64,000 nt of DNA from Chaenocephalus aceratus (Eukaryota; Chordata; Actinopteri; Perciformes; Channichthyidae): contig CM043799.1 in assembly GCA_023974075.1 (NCBI GenBank), positions 7,589,250 to 7,653,249 on the forward strand, read 5' to 3'. Every line of letters starts with the position of its first letter. The first letter of the stretch is position 1. Shown here piece after piece: positions 47,048 to 57,731 of this stretch. The translations under genes were made by a program, and so were the position numbers. Under the pieces are notes generated by a model, which was not told the DNA's origin, did no database searches, and worked only from the letters and a program-made list of their open reading frames with translations.

Positions 47048-47350
47048 TTGTATGCAAGCTCTGTGCATAACTTTATTTCGCTGACTTCCGGTTTGTACGA
47101 CTTTCAGTTTGTACTGTGTCGGCAAATCCAGTGTCCAGCTTGTCGCTGTGTGACAACCATTGAACAACGTCATGTTTGTTGCAAACCTGCAAGATTTACC
47201 TGTGACAAATGTCAGCGATGTGAACAGAACTGTCACCCTACTTTCACCTGCACCCAGCAGCAAGCGGGAGAACGATATCTCATACAGTCGACCCCTAAAA
47301 CAGTTCACTCAGTAATGGAACAGTTGTTAAGCATTATTTTGTCCAACTAG
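47048..47350 (+). CDS. Cysteine-rich short open frame (hypothetical)
   Basis: A 100-codon frame contains LCRQIQCPACRC, VCCKPARFTC, DKCQRCEQNC and HPTFTC: 11 Cys in about 46 residues, with four CxxC-type pairs. The spacing could bind two zinc ions, as in zinc-ribbon or TNFR-like folds, but I do not recognise a family. It lies inside element Q between its left arm and the inverted repeat R, on the + strand, and the first 20 codons are over non-coding arm sequence, so the real start may be later (no other Met before the Cys region). Expression and origin are unknown; chance cannot be excluded. Confidence 0.3.
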   Translation: MYASSVHNFISLTSGLYDFQFVLCRQIQCPACRCVTTIEQRHVCCKPARFTCDKCQRCEQNCHPTFTCTQQQAGERYLIQSTPKTVHSVMEQLLSIILSN

Positions 47351-47701
47351 TCTCTACATTATGAATTTGATGTTTGTCTAAACTGCTAAGAAGCTGACAG
47401 CTGAGTTAGAACAGAAAGACATGCAGGCCATAACCACGAGACGCTCAAAAGAGGAATGTGTGTAAGGCTTACATGAACTGAATTGAAACACTGTCCATTC
47501 GTTGATTAATAAACAAGACATTCAAGTCAAAGTTTTAGGCATTTTCATTTGTAGCATGCTGTAAATATGGACTATGAATGAACACGTGCAATGTGGAAAC
47601 ACACAAATAGGTTTATTCTCAATACTCATAACATGTATCAGACACAATGACTTTACTGAGAGTGAAGATGACTTGAACATAGAATGGTACTGAAGACAAA
47701 A
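47346..47701. repeat. Inverted repeat R, left arm
   Basis: 356 bp beginning ACTAGTCTCTACATTATGAA, nearly identical in inverted orientation to 48921-49278. The arms are separated by about 1.2 kb and probably are the ends of one DNA transposon. No clear target duplication. Confidence 0.93.
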
Positions 47702-47764
47702 GACTCGACCCCCGTTGAGCTGGAGCATCATGGCTGCAGGTGTGGCGTGTGTTACTCTCCTGCT

Positions 47765-47816
47765 CCAGTCACATGACTCCCAGTGGGTCCCCAGTCACAT
47801 GACTCCCAGTGGGTCC
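47765..47816. repeat. Two 26-bp tandem units
   Basis: 'ccagtcacatgactcccagt' plus 'gggtcc' is repeated exactly twice, 47765-47790 and 47791-47816, between the arms of R. Confidence 0.97.
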
Positions 47817-48920
47817 CCAGTACTCAGCTGTACAGAGCAGCAGTGGTACAAACCAAGAACTATGGCAAGTCTGAGAATAATGTCATTGTAATTCAAATAC
47901 TAAAACTACACACACATCATCTCATCATTTCTATATCTTGCTTAAACCCACAGTGTGTAAAACCAGGCCCGGTAGGGAACATGGCTGGGATGTCCGCAAT
48001 CCAAAGCAGAGAACAATGTCAGAGAGAGTAAAGTGAGAGATTAGTATGTGAAAGTAAGCTATGCACACAGAATAGTTGATGTGTTGATGTCTCTGAGAGC
48101 TGAGAGCTGCTGGATCTGTCTGCCCTCAAAGTGCCAGGGATCTACAAGGACTTCACCGCTGCTTCTGCACCATCCCTGTGAGGTGCCACTAGTGGACTCT
48201 GCTCTCGGTAAAGTTCAAGCTGGCAGTCCCTTGTCATATGAACATCACCATGACAGCTAGAAGTCACACTGCTGCCCACCACCATGCTCCACCACGGCCA
48301 GATCTGCCACTGGCTGGCTACAGACTACAACCATCTGCATGCGTTTTTTGTTGTTGTGAATATCAACAGCTGCCCTTAAGGGGATAGTTCTGGTCTTTTG
48401 AAGTGGGGTAGTGTGTGGTGTATATCCATAATCAGTGTATTACTACCTACAGTAGTCGTGTGGAGAAACATACAGGAGCCCCGGCACAGCAGAGCCATGT
48501 GCTGCTGAGGACGTGGGCAAAAGCAACATTTATTTTCTCCACCAAAAAAGCTATATCAGTTTAAGTGTACATTATTTAATGCTAATAATATTAGCGATTT
48601 TTTTTCAGGTGGGCCTTCATTTTTGGGTGGATAAAATAGGTTTTGCTGCTGTGTTTTTAGAAAAATTTGATTATTTGTGGCCTATTACAGCTTTGTGCAA
48701 TTACCAAGACACAAACTGGTACTTTTGGCACAATTATTAAACTCAAGTTGCCTTTCATCTATTGAACAGATATGGGTTAGCCCTACTAACCCTACACCCA
48801 GAATGCACATGTTAAAATGATATCACTTAGAAACCTGAGCTTGAACACTTTGTTGTGCACAACAATGGAGGCCACTTTTGGAGAGAGAGTTAGAGGAAGA
48901 GGTAAATGCAATATACTGTA

Positions 48921-49278
48921 TTTTGTCTTCAGTACCATTCTATGTTCAAGTCATCTTCACTCTCAGTAAAGTCATTGTGTCTGATACATGTTATGAGTAT
49001 TGAGAATAAACCTATTTGTGTGTTTCCACATTGCATGTGTTCATTCATAGTCCATATTTACAGCATGCTCCAAATGAAAATGCCTACAACTTTGACTTGA
49101 ATGTCTTGTTTATTAATCAACTAATGGACAGTGTTTCAATTCAGTTCATGTAAGCCTTACGCACACATTCCTCTTTTGAGCGTCTAGTGATTATGGCCTG
49201 CATGTCTTTCTGTTCTAACTGAGCTGTCAGCTTCTTAGCAGTTTAGACAAACATCAAATTCATAATGAAGAGACTAGT
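48921..49278. repeat. Inverted repeat R, right arm
   Basis: Complement of 47346-47701, ending ...GAAGAGACTAGT exactly where the truncated hAT (49279) begins. Between the arms (47702-48920) no coding motif was seen. Confidence 0.93.
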
Positions 49279-50097
49279 GGGCCAGCGATTTTTATATAGC
49301 CCAGAATGTTATAAATAGTATTCAGATTACTTTTGGAATACTTTCTTTTTCCATAACAGATGGGTATGTTTTGGTGCACAGGAGACACTTATTTTACTGT
49401 TTTCATGGCTTATCAAGAACTCAAACACAACATCTTGGTGTCATTCTGACAGCTCTCTCATCTGCACCCCACATAAAAAACATCACCCGGACTGCATTCT
49501 TTGTACTGTCTTAAAACCTTTCCTTGGAATATGTTATGAATTGTAAGGTGTCCTTGGGTGCTTTGAAAGGTGCCCTTAAATAGAATGAATCATCATTATT
49601 ATTTATTATTTATTATCTGAAACGATGTAATAACTTTTAAAACTGTTTCCAGTCACTTGCCCCATGCATTCAGCAGCAGCAGGCCATTGACTTTGATTTC
49701 ATCCCGTTATAAATGTCATCATTTCGACAATAAAGAAATGCTACATAAACGTTATCTTGCACATTTTATCTAACCATCTCCGTTTCTAACTTTCAATATA
49801 TTTAAAAAGAGATCTCTCTCTCTCATCTGCGTGCGGGGGCGGGGCCTCACAGACACGCTGCATCTCTCTCTCGCTCACAACAACACACTCTCACTCCCTA
49901 AGCGTCCAATAGCGACGTTTGGTCAGTCTCCGTGACGTCCAATTGTGACGCTCCTAGGCTCCTTCAGCGTCATAAAGGGACGCAAATAGCTTTCAACTGA
50001 TTGCGATGTATTCCCATCTGCGTCGGGATTTGACGCTCATGGAAGAACGGCATTCGTTTGTGTCGGCTGCCCTTAAAGGTAATGTGAGAGTCCATTC

Positions 50098-52162
50098 CCA
50101 GGAGTAAAGGATGGCAGAAGACACTACACTACCCAGAATCCCCAGCTATCTTTTGGACTACACCATGTGCTCTGTTTGACAAACCCCGTGATAGTCCTCA
50201 AGCTCTGTGATTGGAGAGTGTGCTCCGAGGGTTACGCCGAGCCTCGAACAGCACTTGAAATGGGATGGAACCACGGCAGACTGTCCAAAACTGGATTTGA
50301 ACGGGTCCACCGCGTCCCCCCTCCCCCACCCCGTCCCGAGAACTACACATGCTGGCTATTCTGTTTCGCAACATGTTCTCTATGGCACGTCTCTACTGGG
50401 AGTTGTAGTTTTAAAAGACGTTTTCGTATTTCCCATAATAAGAAGTTGCCAGTATTAAACTGTGTACATCCCTGGAGGTTTAGGGGACAGGAAACACTCA
50501 CATTTAAAACATATAATTAATAAATGGGTGAAAATTGCTTGTGCCCATTATGGGCAGTATTAATATATATATATATACCCACATGCCAGCTAAGGTCAGA
50601 AGAGCTTTATTTAACAGCTGGTCTTATGTGTGTGACCCCTGTGATAACATTACATTAATTGATAAGCCTGAAACATGCACTCGTCAAGGTTCAGAGGCAC
50701 ATTTTGCAAATATGGCAGTAGCCATCGATCAGCTTAAGATAAGATATACTTTATTGATCCCAAGTTGGAACATTTGCGTTACATCAGCATGTGTAACAGT
50801 TAAATATGTAGTTGTGTTTATTTGTAAATCATTTAGTATAATCCCACAAATTCTGTGTTTTATATTCAACAATTCTGTGTTCTTTATTTATTGATTGTTC
50901 AATACCTGATAAGGCCGGAGATGAAATATCTACATACATCTTATAAGAGTATAATACATTATGTATAATATCAGTTAAAATAAGTGCTTCAACATAGTTA
51001 ACATTGCTGGAGGTATGCACACATATTGATAGATGTCTTGAAATGCACTATTGAGGAACCTGCAACCCAAGTTTTTCATTCAGTGCAGAACTACACCATA
51101 GTTGTGTAGGCCTATATGATATGTCAATAAACCTTAGAACATCTTGAAATCTTGAAAGGGATGTGCAAAATAGTCATTACATACAGTCTTTAATTAACTA
51201 TTAGTAGAGAATAACGAGTAATGAATATACTTTATAGGGATCGTATTAATATCTAATAATACAAATAATGAAATTCAATAACATGCTTTAACCACCAGGT
51301 GTCCCTTTATATCAGCTGTGCACCTTTATGGTGTAAATACAGCCTATTTACCAATTGGATCAAATATAAAAGTGAGCCGAATTAGTGTTGATATTGCAAG
51401 GAGACGTATTGTGTGAAAATAAATGTAAGATGTTGTTTAATGGCTGATATATTTATGATCCACGTCACGTTTTCAGTTCCTCATGTTTGTCTTCTCATCA
51501 GGGCTCTATAAATACAGAACTACGGCAGATATGTAATATGTAATGCAGCCGAACCGTGTATTACAATGCCGTTATGTGATGACGTTCAAAGAGAAAAGCA
51601 AGCACACTCGGAATAAAGTATTACTATTATTTTTTTTAAATGTTTTCGGTCTGTTAATGACGATGTGCTGTGAGACTGGAATTGCACAGGGGAAAATAAC
51701 GTAGGCTATCTTTAGATGCGGATTTTGTTAAACTAATATGTTTAGGCTGTGGACCAACACTATACATTGACGGGGAAGGGGGTAGCAATAAAGATAACAC
51801 CATTAAACAGTTAAACAACATAACAGAAATAATATCGATAGCAGCGTCCCTAGCAACCACCTTGGTAACAATGAAAACGTCGCGATTTCCTGAAGTAATC
51901 TTCGTAATAACTAGCAAACTAAAGATCATGTACATCCACTGCACACATAATCTGAAATAACAACTCATATTTCTCGCATCAAATGACATCAAAACGCATT
52001 TTAATGGCCAAACTAACTTTAAAATAGGCATTTTCCACCTAGAATAAAACGAATTTCGGCCATGTTTTCTTTTTCTGCAGGGAGAAATTTGAAGATCATG
52101 TGACATAGACGCTGGGGATTCTGGGTAGTGTAGTGTCTTCTGCCATCCTTTACTCAGAAAAA
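50098..52162. mobile_element. Inner inverted-repeat unit within S
   Basis: 'gagtaaaggatggcagaaga' and 'actacccagaatccccag' at 50100-50155 are mirrored at 52110-52160. A related tip occurs at 38762. It may be a separate element that landed in S, or S's own subterminal repeat. No target duplication was identified. Confidence 0.65.
50735..50805. repeat. LINE 3'-end-like fragment
   Basis: 'agataagatatactttattg' followed by 'atcccaagttggaac' and 'gcgttacatcagc' is the common teleost LINE 3' UTR phrase. No ORF is attached. Confidence 0.6.
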
Positions 52163-54019
52163 ATATTTGTTTCTCCGAATCGAAGGGGAAAAATACAAAA
52201 GCATTGCACACAATTTAAACCAATCAATGTTGTGTAATTAACAAAGATAATCTGGTGTTTTTTAGTCGATGAGTAGTGCAGATATCACTGTAAAATCAAT
52301 CGACAGTAAGGGGAATACTTACTTCCGGGTGTACAATTCTCCGTTATCCAATGGGAATGGACGCTCACATTGCCTTTAAGAGCAGCCGGCATAAACGAAT
52401 GCCGTGCTTCCATGAGCGTCAAATCCCGACGCAGATGGGAATACATTGCAATCAGTTTGAAAGCTATTTGCGTCCCTTTATGAAGCTGAAGGAGCCTAGG
52501 AGCGTCACAATTGGACGCCACGGACACTGACCAAACGTCGCTATTGGACGCTTAGGGAGTGAGAGTGTGTTGCTCACAAACAAGCTGCAGCGCTGTGCAG
52601 TGTGCACACAGTTCTGCCGGTAATGAATATTACATTTTGTGAGGAAACTTTCCCACCAATAATTCCAATAAGTATTCCAAAATGTATGCACTTCAGGTTT
52701 ACGAAAGTAACTGCAATCAGATTACTCGTTTTTCAAATGTAACGCCAGCTGAATACAGTTAGCCTACTTGATTTTTGTATTCTGATTACGTAACGCCGTT
52801 ATGTATTCCGTTACAACCCAACCCTGCTTCTAGGCTACTGTCCCGCAGCTCCAGCCTCTCTGTTGGACTCTGTCGCAGCGGGGCTACTGCTGTGGTGCGG
52901 AGCGCATTAACCAGACTCTTCACAACGAAGGATCACTTCTTCTTCAGGGGAGGGAAGGTTTCGCAGTACGCAGTCTACTGTCCCGCAGCTGCTGCCTCTC
53001 TGTTGGACTCCGGTACTGGTATTACAAAGAAATGGGCGGAACGCAGTAACCACTCCGCCAACGCCACAGTCACCCCCGTCGTGCGGGCCGGATGAGAATG
53101 TCTGGCGGGCCGGATGTGGCCCGCGGGCCGCCAGTTGGTGGTCACTGCTATAAACGCATATCTGCCTGTGAATGCAGAAATAAACGTATCCTCGTCAGCA
53201 TGAGTGCCGGAAGCAGGGGGGCCAAGGGTCGTCAGACTTCTGGGTCTTTTACAGCATTGCCATTATATCCTCGTGTCTTTTATTTTGAAATATGTTCTTT
53301 AACTTCCGGTCCACCGGACTGCTTTTCTTCAGTCTTCAATACAAAACGGAAAAATGAATGAAGTTGTTATCAAACACCAAAATCAGACCGTTTTTTTATT
53401 AGGTCTTCTTGTTATCCGTTTTTTAATTCAGACAACATACACAGGAAAACGGCTTTGCTTTCACGTTTTTTCGTTTTTGATTTAAAACGAAAAAAACGCC
53501 TCTCAGTCGCTCTTCCGTTTACGTGTTTAATAAAGAAAAACAATTGGATGGTAGATACACGGATACAATTGGACGGTAGATACACGGATTATTAATCCGT
53601 GTATCTACCGTCCAATTGTTTTTCTTTATTAAACACGTAAACGGAAGAGCGTTTGAGAGGCGTTTTTGCTTTTTGCTTTTCACCTTACTAAATGGTCAAA
53701 TGGTCATTGGAACGAGGGGCGGGGCGAAACTCACGGAAGTGATTTCAAAACAAAAGCACTCGTTTGCTAAAATCACATTTGAATCACGACAGTATCCTGC
53801 TGAAGGACCGGTGATTATTATAAACAAGGGGAATTTAGCGATCACAACGAAAACGGCCAAGACACGCATTGAGCCCAGAAAATGGATGTTATTAAGGGCT
53901 GTAAATATAATAAGCCTATGTCTAAAATGGACAACATTGTTAGGAGATTTAAACTATACTGCGATTCTGCATTGCGGTCACTCAGCCGTCTCTCGCGTTT
54001 GTTTTTTCAAATCAGCTGC

Positions 54020-54830
54020 TCTTCATTCCTGCTATATTTGACGAGTGATACAAATATGTTTTACCACAAGTTCTAAGAAAACTGACTCTGTTGGACTCGG
54101 TTCTAGTTTGACTTCTACCAGAAATAAAATGAAGTACTTTTGCTGTGTACTTTGTGAGTAATCCTCTATCAGTCCCCTGCATAGTAGGCTACATAATGCA
54201 TGTTTTTCTGCTATCTTTGATGAGTGATACAAATATAATTTTACCATTAGTTCTTAATGAAATTGATACTGTTTGACTTTGTATTAGTTAGCCTACTACT
54301 TACAATACATTGAAGTACTTTTACTGTGTATTTATTGAGAAATCAAAGTCCCCTGCTGAGAACACAATCAAGCCACTTCTGCTAAGTTTGATGAGGGAAT
54401 TCTTTTTTGTTGCCATTAGTTCTTCGTGAGATTGATCCTGTTGGACTCAGTACTAGTGAAACTACCCCCTCAAGTACTATGTGTTACAATAGTTGTTATA
54501 TGTTTCCACACGGACCCTGTTGAGGGGAACACACACCGGAGCAGGCATGCGGATGAAGCCAGGGTGTAAATGTTATGCTACGTTCTATGTAAAAGTTTAA
54601 TAAAGTGTAAGCAGCTAAAAGTGCTTCAACCGTCCATTCTTGTAATATGAGGGGCAACAATGAAACACTATGAAGTACTTATTGTGTACTTTTCCAACAA
54701 TCCTCTGTCAATGTCCCCTCCTGAGAACAAGAATGCATGTTTCTCTGCTATTTTGAATAAGCGTTAAAAAACCTTTCTTCATGAGACTGATATTGTTGGA
54801 CAGAGTATTTTAAGAGGATGGTAGACTGCA
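54020..54830. repeat. Degenerate ~170-bp tandem units in P2 left arm
   Basis: Units share 'tgatgagtgatacaaatat', 'ttaccacaagttctta', 'tgttggactcggtactagt', 'aagtacttttactgtgta' and 'gagtaatcctctgtcagtcc'. About four are seen, with the inverse series at 56150-56770 and a partial series in P1 (44940-45110, 46140-46390). Confidence 0.85.
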
Positions 54831-56852
54831 CACTGATACACTCTGTCACTCTTGTTGGCCTCTTATGATGCTGCTGTCTTTTAATATATGATTATTTCTC
54901 AGCCGCTAGTTCGTCACAGATTCTTCAGTCTCATCAGCCTCATCCTTCCATCAGTCCCCTGCAGTCAAGGCATCAGCCTCCAGCACACTTCCAGTGTCTG
55001 ACTCCATATGATTTTGTCCTGATGCTGTAAGGGTGATGCCCCATGATCACACAGTGCCAAGGACATCATATTATGTCTGTCATTAATGTTACATCACCCA
55101 TTATAACAATTTGCTTTCCTTTTTCTCTTCTCTTAACTGAATAGCCCTGTCTTTAAGTATAATACAATGTAAAGTCCTTTTCCTGCACCATTTGAAGGCT
55201 TCAAAACAGGCATTTTTCGTGTATGTGTTTGGAGAAATGACACAATCAATGGCCCAGCATTGTACTTTATAAACTCTGAATCTTGTGGTGCTTGAAGAAA
55301 TACACACTGGCTAAGCCGGCCAGGTTATATATATCTTTTTTGGAGCCCTTTTTTGCAATATTTATTAAAATGTCACTAGTTATTTAAACAAACCATCAAT
55401 ATTTGTATTAACTTCAACCAAAGTCAATTTAAATAGCGGGCAAAAATGGGTTAAATGTGGTGTTTGATATAGTTTACGTTCAATTTCAACTACTTTAGGC
55501 AGAAAAACGTATATTCACTAAACCTTTTTTAAGGATTTACTATAATTTAGAAAGGTTTTTGTGAGAAATAATTTCAAAAGTAAACTTATTTTTCATTTTA
55601 TATTTAAATTTGAAATGTGCACACAACATTATTAATGTATACATTTGTATCAATTTTTTTAAATTATGAATTCATTTATTTTAATGTATTTCCTTGAGGC
55701 TGGGGAAGATATCAATGTTTTCAACATGCAAATGTTCTAATGCAAGTAAGTATTGTATAACATGGAAAAGTAAATAAAATACGTTTCATAGGAGGATGTG
55801 GATTTATTTTCTCTCACCTTGTAATTACACAATTAAACAAGGCCATTTAGCTCTGGCCTTCACTCACAAAAAAACATTTTGTTGAATTGGACACATTTTT
55901 CGAAGCTCTATTGATTGACATGCAATGACTGGGACTGAAGGAAGAATCTGCGAGGAATTAACTGGAGCAGAGAAATAATCATATATTAAAAGACAGCAGC
56001 ATCATAAGAGGCCAACCAGAGTGACATAGTGTGTCAGTGTGCTGAAGGATAGACCAGCTATCCAGGCCACACTCTAAAGACTTCCCAAGGGGTAAAAATG
56101 CTGCTGCCGGAGTACTGACTGGAAGTATTGCTGATATCAAGTCTACCATCCTCTTAAAATACTCTGTCCAACAATTTCAGTCTCATGAAGAAAGTTTTTT
56201 TTTAACGCTTATTCAAAATAGCAGAGAAACATGCATTCTTGTTCTCAGGAGGGGACATTGACAGAGGATTACTCACAAAGTACACAGTAAGTAGGCTACT
56301 TCATAGTACTTGTGGGGGTAGTTTCACTAGTAGGCCTACTGAGTCCAACAGGATCAACCTCACGAAGAACTAATGGCAACAAAAAAGAATTCCCTCATCA
56401 AACTTAGCAGAAGTGGCTTGATGTTGTTCTCAGCAGGGGACTTTGACAGAGGATTTCTCAATAAATACAAAGTAAAAGTACTTCAATGTATTGTTAGTAG
56501 TAGGCTAACTAATACAAAGTCAAACAGTATCAATTTCATTAAGAACTAATGGTAAAATTATATTTGTATCACTCATCAAAGATAGCAGAAAAACATGGAT
56601 TATGTACTATGCAGGGGACTGATAGAGGATTACTCACAAAGTACACAGTAAAAGTACTTCATTTAATTTCTGGTAGAAGTCAAACTAGTACCGAGTCCAA
56701 CAGAGTCAGTTTTCTTAAGAACTTGTGGTAAAACATATTTGTATCACTCGTCAAATATAGCAGAAATGAAGAGCAGCTGATTTGAAAAAACAAACTCGAG
56801 AGACGGCGGAGTGACCGCAATGCAGAATCGCTGTATATTTTAAATCTCCTAA

Positions 56853-57728
56853 TAGGCCGCAAGGTGAACCTCGAAAAGTCCTCTAGAAAAGAAATCCCGC
56901 TCCACAGAAGTGGAACGACACAATCTTTAGTTCATAAAAAAGAACGAGTCATGCTTATCCACCAAAAAAGAGTTCGTCGCTAAAATTCCTGCCAATTCTT
57001 CTAGGCACGTAATTATTGGCTGAACAAGTCCCTTCAAAGCGTAATAATATCGTGGTCCAAAGTAGTGCCACGGTTCGTCACGTGATCGTGCTACACCAAT
57101 TGGGTAGCTGCATATTGTCAACAGAAGTGAAAGATGGCCGCCTACATGGTTGCGCTAAACCAGACCAAATGGATTCTAAACAGTGCTGTATGCTTGTTTT
57201 ATGTCATGTTTTGTCATATGTCTTAATACATCACTAAGTCCGAGGTATTTGCGTTATATACGCGGTATTTGTGAGAGGTTTTACTATCTGGGAACAGAGT
57301 TGACCATCGAATCAACATTGACTAGCAGCGTTTATCAGCCAACTCCAGCTACAACAACATTCCTGGACTACCATGTTCGCATCGCTAGGTTCATTGTCTG
57401 AGCTCGTGGATTATTCCATTAGACTGAGGACTTTTTGTCTGTCTGTTGTTACCCTGTACACGTTAAATGCACTCTTAAAATTACTTGATTTCATACATAG
57501 CTGCGTCCAAGAAGAAGGTTAACTTGTTACGTTAAGTAATTTAGATCAATAAAATGCAGTACTTCCAGGCTGAAGACTTTTCTTTTTGTCGCTGCTTTTA
57601 ATTGAACTATTCATATTTTAGACTGCACTGTAACTTTTATGACTCGTTCTTTTTTATGAACTGAAGATTATGTAGTTCCACTTCTGTGGAGCGGGTTGAA
57701 ACGATAACAGGGTTCACCTTATAACCTA
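56853..57728. mobile_element. Harbinger-like element nested in P2
   Basis: The left tip TAGGCCGCAAGGTGAACC and the right tip GGTTCACCTTATAACCTA are imperfect inverted repeats, and further inside 'cccgctccacagaagtggaa' and 'agttcataaaaaagaacgag' recur inverted at 57640-57695. TAA flanks both ends (56850-56852, 57729-57731). Removing it and the neighbouring hAT rejoins 'ttaaatctcctaa' to 'caatgttgtcc', matching the uninterrupted arm on the left side. No transposase. Confidence 0.8.
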
Positions 57729-57731
57729 TAA

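Larger units (their letters stand above)
49881..52572. mobile_element. Long-TIR element S inserted in H1
   Basis: The tips CAACACACTCTCACTCCCTA and its complement GGGAGTGAGAGTGTGTTG are flanked by CTCACAA (49874-49880 and 52573-52579). If the last base is assigned differently this is the 8-bp GCTCACAA. The arms are ~215 bp (49881-50095 and 52355-52572) with shared words 'gcgtccaatagcgacgtttg' and 'tcccgacgcagatgggaata'. H2 shows the uninterrupted site at 58373-58395 ('cttgctcacagacatgctgc'). The interior contains a second, ~55-bp inverted repeat (50098-50153 with 52110-52162) but no recognised transposase; the 185-codon frame there matches nothing known. Confidence 0.9.
49279..53147. mobile_element. 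hAT-type element H1 (left-truncated), with insertion S
   Basis: Apart from 49881-52572 it matches 57787-58974 (element H2) throughout: 'gggccagcgatttttatata', 'ccataacagatgggtatgtt', 'gcggggcctcacagacacgc', and the right tip 'cgccagttggtggtcactg'. The left ~55 bp of the H2 tip are missing. Both copies share an embedded L2-type LINE scrap (49415-49600) reading LGVIL...PHIKNITRTAFF and ending in a (TTA)n-like tail. Confidence 0.88.
46455..53490. mobile_element. Inverted-repeat element Q inside P1
   Basis: The left arm up to 47037 is mirrored by the right arm 53148-53490: 'cggataacaagaagacctaa', 'gcagtccggtggaccggaag', 'agaagtctgacgacccttgg' and 'gcagatatgcgtttatag' all recur inverted. Arm outer parts are AAACGG/CGTTTT-rich. 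The left arm contains a ~170-bp tandem duplication (46455-46628 and 46629-46795). Between the arms lie a Cys-rich frame, an inverted-repeat unit R and a hAT with its own insertion. Exact tips and target duplication were not resolved. Confidence 0.7.
44583..53587. mobile_element. Long-TIR element P1, disrupted
   Basis: Starts CCGTGTATCTACCGTCCA and ends TGGACGGTAGATACACGG at 53587, the same tips as element P2 (53597-59281). The left arm (44583-45080) matches P2's left arm closely, the middle (45165-46080) matches P2's 55195-55870, and part of the right arm (46080-46450) is present. It is then interrupted by a large insertion (46455-53490) after which only ~95 bp of the right tip remain. The right arm is partly deleted. 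The 9 bases left of P1 do not match those right of it. Confidence 0.75.

Noticed and set aside
51654..52211. 185-codon - strand open frame
   Set aside because: It starts in non-coding sequence, ends inside an inverted-repeat tip, and has no recognised domain; taken as chance within element S.
44583..53596. A 9-bp target duplication for P1
   Set aside because: The nine bases to its left (AATGGCAAT) do not match ATTATTAAT to its right; a shared 'aatggca' word further right is not adjacent to the tip.
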